From CAZVWW01 sp964631265 (GTDB taxonomy: Bacteria; Thermotogota; Thermotogae; MWEM01), in contig CAZVWW010000049.1 in assembly GCA_964631265.1 (NCBI GenBank), positions 1 through 15,170 of the forward strand: a DNA stretch of 15,170 bases. The letters are read 5' to 3'. Positions 1-7,422 of this stretch are shown one piece after another. The notes under the pieces are model-generated. The model was not told where the DNA came from and did not search any database. It worked only from the letters and a program-made list of their open reading frames with translations. Position 1 is the first letter of the stretch; the number at the start of each line of letters is the position of its first letter. The translations under genes and the position numbers were made by a program.

Positions 1-2
1 TG

Positions 3-2228
3 ATAGACAATTGCCGCGAAGGAAATGATGTGAACTATTCCCAAATAGAAAAAGACATTTTCAATATCCGGGATATGGGGTACTTCCAGGATGTCAAATA
101 TGAACTGCAGAATTATGTGGAAGATACAAAGGTTCTGACGATCGATGTCGTTGAATATCCTGTTGTGAGTGAAATTAACTTGAAAATTGAGGGCCCCGGA
201 CTCATCTCCAGGAAAGAACTGGAAGAGTTAATCCTTCTGGAAACAGGAAAAGCGCTGGATTATAAAAAGCTGATTAGAAGCAAAAACGCCATCAAGAACC
301 AGTATATAACCTCGGGATATCAGCTCCTTGAGATAAAGGACAATATTGACAGAACGGACAACGGGGTTTTCATTCCGGGTGGCAAGCTGGAGATCATTGT
401 TTGGGAGTATGGACTCTATGACTTGGTCTTAAAGGGAGACCTCGGTGATATAACCTATGAAGAGGTCAAAGAGATACTCGATTTGAGATTCTTCAAGGAT
501 TATTACGAGGATTTTTGGAAATTCTTTCTGATCAGGAAGAACTACTACCCCTCAAAGTCGGAACTTCAGATGGCGCTTTCAAGGTTGTTTAACACCGGTC
601 TCATTGGCCAGAATACGAAAGTGGATTTTGATAATTTACCAGAACCCCTTGAAAACGGCGAACATGTCACCAATCTCGTGATTGATGTTGAGTTGAATCC
701 GGTAGTGCCGGACGGAGAGACTCTGACAGCTGTTTCCATCCAGGGGAATAATCTGCTGGCCTCTTCCGAGATCATCAAAGAACTCCGTTCTACCGGGGAT
801 ATGAATACTGTACTGATCGATGTCCTCAGAGATGTTCAAAAGATCAAACAGCTGTATGAGGATGCCGGCTATCCAATGATCGTTGTGAATCCGGTTTACA
901 ATTCAGAGGAGGATTCGCTTACTTTCCGGATTACCGAGGGCATCCTGAAAGATTACAGGATTCAGGGTCTGACAAAGACAAGAGAAGACCTGGTGAGAAG
1001 AGAAATAACCCTTGAAAAAGGCAAACCGATCGAGATGAAGGAACTGAAACAGACTTACGCTAATCTCAACAAAACCGGTTACTTTTCCTCGATTAATCTT
1101 GAACCCGTTGGTTTGAGCAAGAATTCAAATGAGGTTACCCTGATTGTTAAGCTGAAAGAGCTTGAAAACAACGTGGAATTCAGGACAAATGTGACGTTTG
1201 ATCCCCGTTACGGTGGAGACAATATCATTCAGAATATATACGGTGAGATCGGTCTTGGGCTTATCAATCCGCTGGGACAGGGGCAGAGGATTGATGTTTC
1301 ATCGACGCTGGGGAAATTCCCGAGCATCAGTCTGGGATACAATGTGACAAGCGTCTTCTCCTCGCCCATCGATGCAGGTATAAATGTAACATATGGAAAA
1401 CAGGCGGGAAGAACGACTATGGAATACACACCCCCTTCGACGGATACACAGGCCTCAACAGTGGTTAATTATCAATCCGATAATTTTACCATAAAACCCA
1501 GTTTGAGCTATCGGATAGATGACCTTCAAAAGATCAGCACTGACTTTACCTGGGGGATGTACAAGCGATATAATTACGAGACAGATGATGCGACGGTTAC
1601 TCAATTGATCAATAATCAGCTTACCGAGGATGACAAGAAAGGGCTCATCTCAATCTTCGGCCTGGGTTATCAGTTCGACACACGGGATGATCTGCTCGAT
1701 CCGAATTACGGTATCCTCTTTAAAGCCAGGGGAGAATACTCTGTTCCATGGGCTTCAGAGCACTGGTTCAGATTAGAAGAATCGATAACCGGTTTCTATT
1801 CCCCCTGGGAGAACCACATATTCGGAGGTCGGCTTATCTCAACTCAGATTCCGTATGAAGACGGAGACCCGATTGATTACACGATTGGCGGTAGCGGCAA
1901 TAAGTTTATAAGAGGTATTAACAGGGATTTTGCCATCTCACAGAATTATGTGGCCGGTCTGAATCTGGAGTACCGTTGGAGATTTGTTGACAACAATACC
2001 TTATCAGTGGCCTTTGCCGCATTCAACGATAATGCGCTTGGCTGGGATGATTTTTCAAAGATAGGGGAGTCGAAGTTGTTCTCAAGTGTCGGACTCGGAG
2101 TCCGATTTAATGTCCCGGGCTTTGGTGTTCTCAGGCTTGACATACCGTTTGACGTCTCTCCGTCGCTTTGGGGAGATGGCGCGCCGATATGGGGTGGCAT
2201 AAGCTTTGGATACGGACAGATGTTCTAA
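3..2228 (+). CDS. bamA: Outer-membrane protein assembly factor BamA, 5'-truncated by window edge
   Basis: BamA is the Omp85-family core of the BAM machine, which folds and inserts beta-barrel proteins into the outer membrane. Numbering from the in-frame GTG at 30, a first incomplete POTRA domain ends near residue 44. Four more follow at about 45-127, 128-224, 232-304 and 305-378, then a barrel from about 380 to 732. The barrel carries the Omp85 loop-6 signature as FIRGINRD (IRG at 627-629, in place of the usual VRG) and ends in an aromatic residue (GQMF), as outer-membrane barrels do. The frame is open upstream of 30 to the window edge and that stretch reads like POTRA sequence, so GTG 30 is probably not the true start. 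Signal peptide and start lie outside the window. Five POTRAs favour BamA over TamA, which has three. A terminator-like hairpin follows 25 nt after the stop. Confidence 0.93.
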   Translation: MDNCREGNDVNYSQIEKDIFNIRDMGYFQDVKYELQNYVEDTKVLTIDVVEYPVVSEINLKIEGPGLISRKELEELILLETGKALDYKKLIRSKNAIKNQYITSGYQLLEIKDNIDRTDNGVFIPGGKLEIIVWEYGLYDLVLKGDLGDITYEEVKEILDLRFFKDYYEDFWKFFLIRKNYYPSKSELQMALSRLFNTGLIGQNTKVDFDNLPEPLENGEHVTNLVIDVELNPVVPDGETLTAVSIQGNNLLASSEIIKELRSTGDMNTVLIDVLRDVQKIKQLYEDAGYPMIVVNPVYNSEEDSLTFRITEGILKDYRIQGLTKTREDLVRREITLEKGKPIEMKELKQTYANLNKTGYFSSINLEPVGLSKNSNEVTLIVKLKELENNVEFRTNVTFDPRYGGDNIIQNIYGEIGLGLINPLGQGQRIDVSSTLGKFPSISLGYNVTSVFSSPIDAGINVTYGKQAGRTTMEYTPPSTDTQASTVVNYQSDNFTIKPSLSYRIDDLQKISTDFTWGMYKRYNYETDDATVTQLINNQLTEDDKKGLISIFGLGYQFDTRDDLLDPNYGILFKARGEYSVPWASEHWFRLEESITGFYSPWENHIFGGRLISTQIPYEDGDPIDYTIGGSGNKFIRGINRDFAISQNYVAGLNLEYRWRFVDNNTLSVAFAAFNDNALGWDDFSKIGESKLFSSVGLGVRFNVPGFGVLRLDIPFDVSPSLWGDGAPIWGGISFGYGQMF

Positions 2229-3549
2229 ACGCTTTTCTGTCAAAGACAAAAATGTTGCCGGCTGGAAGCGGCAACTTTTTGTTTTTGTTATCATCATGCT
2301 GTTCATTTCAGCTTCTCTTTTTTCTGTGGAAACAGAAAATGTTCAGTCAACAAATGAAGAACATTACGATGTAACAGACACAGACAGCATACCCTGGTCG
2401 ACAGAGGTCAAAAGAGTGGCTTTTCTGAGAAGTCCGTCGAATTTGTATTTGAATCTACAGAATATCAAAGCAATCGATTCAATTGTTGACAGCGAAGCCT
2501 ATCAAAGCCATCTTGATGACTTTTTCAGAGGAGTATCTCTGGCGTATAATGTAACTCCCGGGATCGTGGAGCGTTTCTTTCATTCCGACATTGTCCTTTT
2601 CTGGGACGGAGAATCGGGGTATAATGATCAATATATGGTCAAGAACCTCTTTTCTCTGGAAAGTCTCATACCGGTTATCAGAGACAGTCTTGAAAACGGG
2701 GCAATCTGTGTCCGGAATTTTGATGGATTAACGACATTCCTCAAAGAATTCTCACTAAGTGCTAATGAGAATGAAGAGGCCGAGGTCTTTCTCAGGGAAA
2801 TCAACGGTTATATGTTGTTCTCGGAGAACCGGGAAGTTTTTGAGGCTTTAAGCAACAAAATAAGCAGCCGAAGCGCTTTTTCTGAAGATATACTGTATTA
2901 TAATGTTGAAAGCGGCAGAACGACAGAGATCATTAACGCCTATTCATTCCTGAACATTGAGAGAAAAAGGATTTCGGATCAGCGAGTTTTCAGTTATCTG
3001 GACTCAAAAAAACTACAGGAAAGTCATGTATCCGATTATTTTGGATTATCCGATTTTCATTCCCTTCAGCTTGCCTCGATTGGAAAGCTAAAAAGTGTCT
3101 TTTACAACCAATTTGTTGTGGCCGGGTCCAGTGAAGAATGGGAGCGGCTTTTCAATCAACTCTCAGCGTGTTCAACGGCCTTTGCTTTTTTAAGAACAGA
3201 TGAGGAGCATGGTTTCTGGAGGCTGGTTTTTGTTTTGGAGGATTTTGAAGAGTTTAAGACATTCTGGCAAAAAAAGTCCGAAGAATGGAATTTGAATGAA
3301 GAGACAGAAAATGATAATATGTTGATGGCATTGGACGATAGGGTTTTTATTATCTCAAATTATAAAGATAAAAGGGAATCCAAAACCGAAGAAACAGCGA
3401 CTCTCTTTAAGAGATTATTGGAGATTGCTGATCAGAGTGGTGTCGTTGAAACGACTTATCAGAAAATGAATGAATTGACATTGTTTTCGTTTATAAAGAT
3501 AGATGATACGATAGAAAAAGAGGTTCTCAGGATCTATGGGGATCTTTAA
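2206..3549 (+). CDS. Uncharacterised exported protein between bamA and secA
   Basis: I do not recognise this 447-residue protein with confidence. Residues 21-40 look like a Sec signal peptide: a basic KR pair, then a hydrophobic run (LFVFVIIMLFISASLFS), with likely cleavage near VETE. The mature part is acidic, alternates short strands and helices and shows no membrane segments, so it is probably periplasmic or envelope-attached. No lipobox cysteine is seen. Segments such as FLRSPSNLYLNLQN and GYMLFSENREVFEAL loosely recall DUF3352-type proteins, but this is weak. The start is uncertain. TTG 2206 overlaps the bamA end and has only a poor GGGGTGG ribosome site. The next in-frame start, ATG 2296, has no ribosome site and would cut off most of the signal peptide. 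secA follows after 33 nt, suggesting shared transcription. The reading frame is long and clearly coding, but the function is unknown. Confidence 0.8.
   Translation: MDTDRCSKRFSVKDKNVAGWKRQLFVFVIIMLFISASLFSVETENVQSTNEEHYDVTDTDSIPWSTEVKRVAFLRSPSNLYLNLQNIKAIDSIVDSEAYQSHLDDFFRGVSLAYNVTPGIVERFFHSDIVLFWDGESGYNDQYMVKNLFSLESLIPVIRDSLENGAICVRNFDGLTTFLKEFSLSANENEEAEVFLREINGYMLFSENREVFEALSNKISSRSAFSEDILYYNVESGRTTEIINAYSFLNIERKRISDQRVFSYLDSKKLQESHVSDYFGLSDFHSLQLASIGKLKSVFYNQFVVAGSSEEWERLFNQLSACSTAFAFLRTDEEHGFWRLVFVLEDFEEFKTFWQKKSEEWNLNEETENDNMLMALDDRVFIISNYKDKRESKTEETATLFKRLLEIADQSGVVETTYQKMNELTLFSFIKIDDTIEKEVLRIYGDL
2254..2280 (+). terminator. Rho-independent terminator-like hairpin after bamA
   Basis: A perfect 7-bp GC-rich stem, GTTGCCG (2254-2260) with CGGCAAC (2269-2275), closes an 8-nt loop and is followed directly by TTTTTGTTTTTG. 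An A-rich stretch (ACAAAAAT) precedes it. This is the textbook shape of an intrinsic terminator, placed 25 nt after the bamA stop. It also lies inside the open frame of the next gene if that gene starts at TTG 2206, or 16 nt before the alternative ATG at 2296. It may end the bamA transcript fully or only partly (attenuation). Confidence 0.7.
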
Positions 3550-3582
3550 GAATCGGGAAGAATCGTCAGGAGTGGTAATGGC

Positions 3583-6216
3583 ATGAAAAAATTTTTCAGT
3601 AAACTGTTTGATAAGAACGAAAGGACCATCAAGAAATACAAAAAGATAACAGAGGATATCAACTCTCTTGAAAAAGAAATCATCGACAAGACGAATAGAG
3701 AGCTCATCGAATTGTCGACTTTGATGAAACAGGATTTGGAGAATGAAAAGCGAACGCGTGATGAGATAAGGGATCAGTCTTTTGCTCTGGTGAGAGATAT
3801 GGCAAGAAGGACCATCGGGATGCGCCCCTTTGATGTTCAGATTGTGGGAGCCCTTGCCCTTGACAACGGTGAAGTTGCCGAGATGAAGACCGGAGAGGGG
3901 AAGACACTTGTTGCCACCATGCCGGTCTTTTTAAACGGTCTGTACGGGAAAGGTGTGCACATGGTCACGGTGAATGATTATCTGGCTCGCCGTGATGCCC
4001 AGTGGATGGCACCTGTTTATCTCTCGCTGGGATTGACCGTTGGCGTTATCAACAATCAGGGTGTGACTTATCAGGTGGTTTGGGAAGATCCGGAAAGAGC
4101 CGCCCGGGCCCTGGAAAACGACAAAAAGGTCTGGTATAAGAATACCGGCAAAGAGCTTCCCGCGGAGGATGACCTTGACAAAGAAGCGATGGAGGCCTTT
4201 AATACTACACTGGTTGAGATGGAAAGAAGTAATGTCTATCAACTTGACATCGTATATGGCACCAACAATGAGTTCGGGTTTGACTATCTCAGGGACAACC
4301 TGGTTTATGATGTCAAATCCAAGGCACAGCCTAAACATTTTTATGCCATCATTGATGAGGTTGACAGTATCCTCATCGACGAGGCAAGAACGCCTCTGAT
4401 CATCTCCGGTCCCAGTGAAGGGACGGCCAGGATCTATTCGAAATTTGCTCGGCTCGCTCCCAAGTTCAAAAAAGGCGAGGATTTTGAATTGGATGAAAAA
4501 AGCCGGACATGTACCCTGACGCCCAAAGGAATGGAGAAGGCGGAAAAACTGCTTCAGATTGACAATCTTTACGATCCGTCTCATATTGACGATCTTTATC
4601 ATATCAACAATGCCTTGATTGCCATCCATCTGTATGAGAAAGATGATGATTATATCATCAGTCCGGATGGCGAGATTGTCATTGTTGACACGTTCACGGG
4701 TCGTCTGATGCCGGGAAGGCGTTACAGCGGGGGTCTTCATCAGGCCCTTGAGGCCAAGGAGAACGTAGAAGTCCGTGAGGAATCCGTTACGTATGCCAGC
4801 ATCACTTTCCAGAATTTCTTCGGAATGTACGAAAAGCTGGCCGGTATGACCGGGACGGCAAAGACAGAGGAAGAGGAATTTGAACAGATCTATAAAATGG
4901 ATGTCGTCGTAATTCCCACCAACAAGCCGGTTATCAGGGAGGACAAGGATGATGAGATCTACAGGACCAAACAGGAAAAATACCAGGCCATCGTTCAGGA
5001 TATCAAGGAACGACATGAAAAGGGACAACCTATGCTGGTCGGGACCACTTCAATTGAGAAGAGTGAAATACTGAGTCGTGCGCTGACAAAACTGGATATC
5101 CAGCATGAGGTGTTAAACGCCAAATATCATGAGCGCGAGGCGGAAATCATCTCTCAAGCCGGTATGATCGGAGCCGTGACCATAGCAACCAATATGGCCG
5201 GACGCGGAACAGATATCAAGCTGGAAAAAGGTGTTGTCGAGAGAGGCGGTCTTTGTGTTCTGGGGACGGAACGGCACGAGGCAAGAAGGATCGATAATCA
5301 GCTTCGAGGCCGTAGCGGCAGACAGGGTGATCCCGGTTTATCAAAGTTCTATCTGTCGGTTGAAGATGATATGGTCAGGATATTCGGCGGTGAAAGGATT
5401 GGTAAGATCATGGATACCCTCAAGTTCAACGAGGGGGAACCCCTACATCATCCGATGCTGACAAATCTCATCGAAAGGGCACAGAAGAAGGTTGAAGGAA
5501 TGCATTTTTCGATGAGAAAGTATCTCCTGCAGCTGGATACCGTTATGGACACTCAGAGAAAGGCCATTTATGAGCACCGTGACTGGATTCTCACGGAAGA
5601 CGATATCTCAGATCATCTTCGCGAGATATATGAGGATGTCGTCAGTCGACGGGTTAGCATGTATACCCAGGATACGGATTGGGACTTCAAAGGGCTTAAG
5701 CAGTCGCTGAAGGCGTTTCCGGTGGACTTTTCGGATCTCAAGATCTCTGATTTCAACAATTCCAAAGAGATAGAAGAAGAGGTCTTTGAAAGGCTTTTTT
5801 CTGCTTATAAAGCCAAAAAAGAAGAGATCGGCGAGGAGTTTACAGGTCTTCAGAAATTTCTTTTGCTCAAGATCGTGGATGAGAGATGGCGTAAGCATCT
5901 CGAATCAACTGACAAAGTCAAAGAAGGTATAAACCTGAGGGCTTTTGGACAGCGCGATCCGGTCATGGAATACAAGAAAGAGGCCAACAGACTCTTTGAT
6001 GAGATGATCGATTCGATTTACGATGATATGGCCACCATGCTCCTGCACGTTGCCAGGATCAATTCTGAAGAGGCAACCGAAAAGGCACAGGACAAGGTCG
6101 ATTCCCTGCAATATACACACGATGATGTTGAGTCGTTTAATAGAAAACAGCGGAGAAGAAAGACAAAGGTGGCATCTAATAAGAGTAAGAAGAAGCGTTT
6201 TAAGGTAAAAAGATAA
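3583..6216 (+). CDS. secA: Preprotein translocase ATPase SecA
   Basis: SecA is the ATPase that drives unfolded proteins through SecYEG across the inner membrane. Visible motifs in the 877 residues are: Walker A GEGKT (104-108); Walker B with DEVDSILIDEARTP (258-271); preprotein cross-linking region around 230-380; TGRLMPGRRYSGG (372-384); GMTGTA (421-426); the NBD2 motif TNMAGRGTD (536-544); arginine-finger region RIDNQLRGRSGRQGDPG (569-585); and the scaffold/IRA1 region WRKHLE through RAFGQRDPVMEYKKEA (about 769-796). Two departures stand out. An insert of about 50-60 residues sits between VGVIN and DIVYGTNNE in NBD1. The usual CxCxSG zinc-binding tail is missing and replaced by a strongly basic end. 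ATG 3583 follows AGGAG (3568-3572) by 10 nt. The gene ends with tandem TAA TGA stops. There is a 92-nt gap to prfB. Confidence 0.97.
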   Translation: MKKFFSKLFDKNERTIKKYKKITEDINSLEKEIIDKTNRELIELSTLMKQDLENEKRTRDEIRDQSFALVRDMARRTIGMRPFDVQIVGALALDNGEVAEMKTGEGKTLVATMPVFLNGLYGKGVHMVTVNDYLARRDAQWMAPVYLSLGLTVGVINNQGVTYQVVWEDPERAARALENDKKVWYKNTGKELPAEDDLDKEAMEAFNTTLVEMERSNVYQLDIVYGTNNEFGFDYLRDNLVYDVKSKAQPKHFYAIIDEVDSILIDEARTPLIISGPSEGTARIYSKFARLAPKFKKGEDFELDEKSRTCTLTPKGMEKAEKLLQIDNLYDPSHIDDLYHINNALIAIHLYEKDDDYIISPDGEIVIVDTFTGRLMPGRRYSGGLHQALEAKENVEVREESVTYASITFQNFFGMYEKLAGMTGTAKTEEEEFEQIYKMDVVVIPTNKPVIREDKDDEIYRTKQEKYQAIVQDIKERHEKGQPMLVGTTSIEKSEILSRALTKLDIQHEVLNAKYHEREAEIISQAGMIGAVTIATNMAGRGTDIKLEKGVVERGGLCVLGTERHEARRIDNQLRGRSGRQGDPGLSKFYLSVEDDMVRIFGGERIGKIMDTLKFNEGEPLHHPMLTNLIERAQKKVEGMHFSMRKYLLQLDTVMDTQRKAIYEHRDWILTEDDISDHLREIYEDVVSRRVSMYTQDTDWDFKGLKQSLKAFPVDFSDLKISDFNNSKEIEEEVFERLFSAYKAKKEEIGEEFTGLQKFLLLKIVDERWRKHLESTDKVKEGINLRAFGQRDPVMEYKKEANRLFDEMIDSIYDDMATMLLHVARINSEEATEKAQDKVDSLQYTHDDVESFNRKQRRRKTKVASNKSKKKRFKVKR

Positions 6217-6308
6217 TGATGTAGAGTCGGTCTTCTAATTATGAAAGAGATTCATACTGGTTTTTACAAGAACGGAAATACGTCGTTCCGGCTTGAAAAG
6301 GAGGCAAT
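6217..6308 (+). other. Gap between secA and prfB, no clear signal
   Basis: This 92-nt gap is the longest on the + strand within the gene chain. It begins with the second tandem stop of secA and ends with the prfB ribosome site. A small hairpin, CGGAA (6273-6277) with TTCCG (6286-6290), lies just upstream of that site, but it is only 5 bp with an 8-nt loop and has no T-run. I see no convincing promoter or terminator. A promoter for prfB onward remains possible. Confidence 0.4.
6296..6304 (+). promoter_or_regulatory. Strong ribosome-binding site of prfB
   Basis: AAAAGGAGG is a full-length match to the 16S rRNA tail, ending 4 nt before ATG 6309. It supports that ATG as the start of prfB, and therefore supports the reading that the whole RF2 N-terminus is encoded in one frame. 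Confidence 0.8.
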
Positions 6309-7409
6309 ATGGTCGTTTATGAAAAGAAAGCGGAATTTGAAGAACTCAAAAGCAAGTTCTCGGAGACCGCAAAGGTACTTGATATAGAAAAGGCAGAAAA
6401 AAGGTTAAATGAATTGGAACAGAAGATGTCGTCTACTGATTTCTGGGATGATCCTGATTCGGCAGCTGAGGTGTTAAAGGAATCAAAACAGATTCGTGCC
6501 CGTATCGAGGAAGTCAAAAGGATAAAGGCGCTCATTGAAGATGCCGAGGTTGCCCTCGAATTTGCAGAGGAAGACGAGGCAATGGAGAATCAGTTTCACA
6601 CGTATCTTCAAAAGATGAGACGGGTCATCCGTGATTTTGAGTTGTCCATGCTCTTAAGCGGAAGATTTGACATGAATAACTCATTCCTGACGATACACGC
6701 CGGTGCCGGTGGCACAGAGTCACAGGATTGGGCACAGATGTTGATGAGGATGTACCTGCGCTGGGCGGAACTGAATGACTTTGACACCGAGGTTATCGAT
6801 GTTCAACCCGGTGATGAGGCGGGTATTAAAGGAACAACAGTGCTGATTAAAGGCAGCTATGCCTACGGGTATCTAAAATACGAGCAGGGAATCCACAGAC
6901 TGGTTCGAATATCCCCCTTTGATTCAAACAGCCGGAGACACACCTCGTTTGCATCTGTCAGCACCCTTCCGGAACTTGACGATAGCATAGAAGTCGACAT
7001 CAGTCCCGACGATATCAGAATAGATGTCTTCCGGGCATCCGGGGCAGGCGGGCAACACGTCAACAGAACGGAATCTGCCGTCCGGATCACCCATCTTCCA
7101 ACCAACACGGTTGTCAGTTGCCAGAATCAAAGAAATCAGCATCAGAATAAGGATACGGCAATGAAGATGTTAACGGCGAAGCTTTATCAACTTGAACTGA
7201 AAAAGCAAAAAGATGAGGTCAGCGATATCCAGGGAGAGTTGAATGATGTGTCATGGGGCAATCAAATCCGCTCTTATGTATTCCATCCGTACAGGATGGT
7301 AAAAGACCTGAGAACCAACACCGAAACCGGTAAAACAGATGCGGTTATGGATGGTGAGATAGATGAATTCATTGAATCAGAGCTTGTTTATTTCTCTAAA
7401 AAAAGTTAA
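6309..7409 (+). CDS. prfB: Peptide chain release factor 2 (RF2)
   Basis: RF2 ends translation at UGA and UAA by reading the stop codon in the ribosomal A site and triggering peptidyl-tRNA hydrolysis. The 366 residues match the family length. An N-terminal helical domain includes FWDDPD (45-50). GAGGTESQDWAQML (132-145) and the stop-reading tripeptide SPF (202-204) are typical of RF2, since RF1 has PxT there. The catalytic GGQ lies in SGAGGQHVNRTESAVR (244-259). The familiar +1 programmed frameshift (CUU UGA C near codon 25) is absent: the equivalent place reads CTT GAT (6378-6383) in an unbroken frame. So the UGA-based self-regulation seen in many bacteria is not available here. The start is fixed by a strong ribosome site. 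lspA begins 13 nt after the stop. Confidence 0.96.
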   Translation: MVVYEKKAEFEELKSKFSETAKVLDIEKAEKRLNELEQKMSSTDFWDDPDSAAEVLKESKQIRARIEEVKRIKALIEDAEVALEFAEEDEAMENQFHTYLQKMRRVIRDFELSMLLSGRFDMNNSFLTIHAGAGGTESQDWAQMLMRMYLRWAELNDFDTEVIDVQPGDEAGIKGTTVLIKGSYAYGYLKYEQGIHRLVRISPFDSNSRRHTSFASVSTLPELDDSIEVDISPDDIRIDVFRASGAGGQHVNRTESAVRITHLPTNTVVSCQNQRNQHQNKDTAMKMLTAKLYQLELKKQKDEVSDIQGELNDVSWGNQIRSYVFHPYRMVKDLRTNTETGKTDAVMDGEIDEFIESELVYFSKKS

Positions 7410-7422
7410 GGGCTGAACGTCC

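Noticed and set aside
30..32. GTG as the true start of bamA
   Set aside because: The frame is open upstream to the window edge and the upstream residues fit a POTRA domain; a BamA starting here would lack its signal peptide.
2168..2374. 68-codon frame across the bamA end and the hairpin, with a hydrophobic middle
   Set aside because: The hydrophobic look comes from the T-rich hairpin region; it overlaps two better frames and has no clear ribosome site.
3931..5028. Long 365-codon open frame antisense to secA
   Set aside because: It lies fully inside the clearly conserved secA frame, its protein resembles no family, and it is explained by secA codon use.
6271..6290. Small inverted repeats before the prfB ribosome site (CGGAA/TTCCG or GAACG/CGTTC)
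   Set aside because: Five-bp stems with wide loops and no T-run are expected by chance; too weak to call a regulatory element.
6241..6387. A 48-codon open frame starting before prfB and overlapping its first codons in another frame, ending close to the classic frameshift place
   Set aside because: It has no ribosome site, its product looks unlike any RF2 N-terminus, and a -1 shift rather than +1 would be needed to join prfB. prfB has its own strong start and complete N-terminus.
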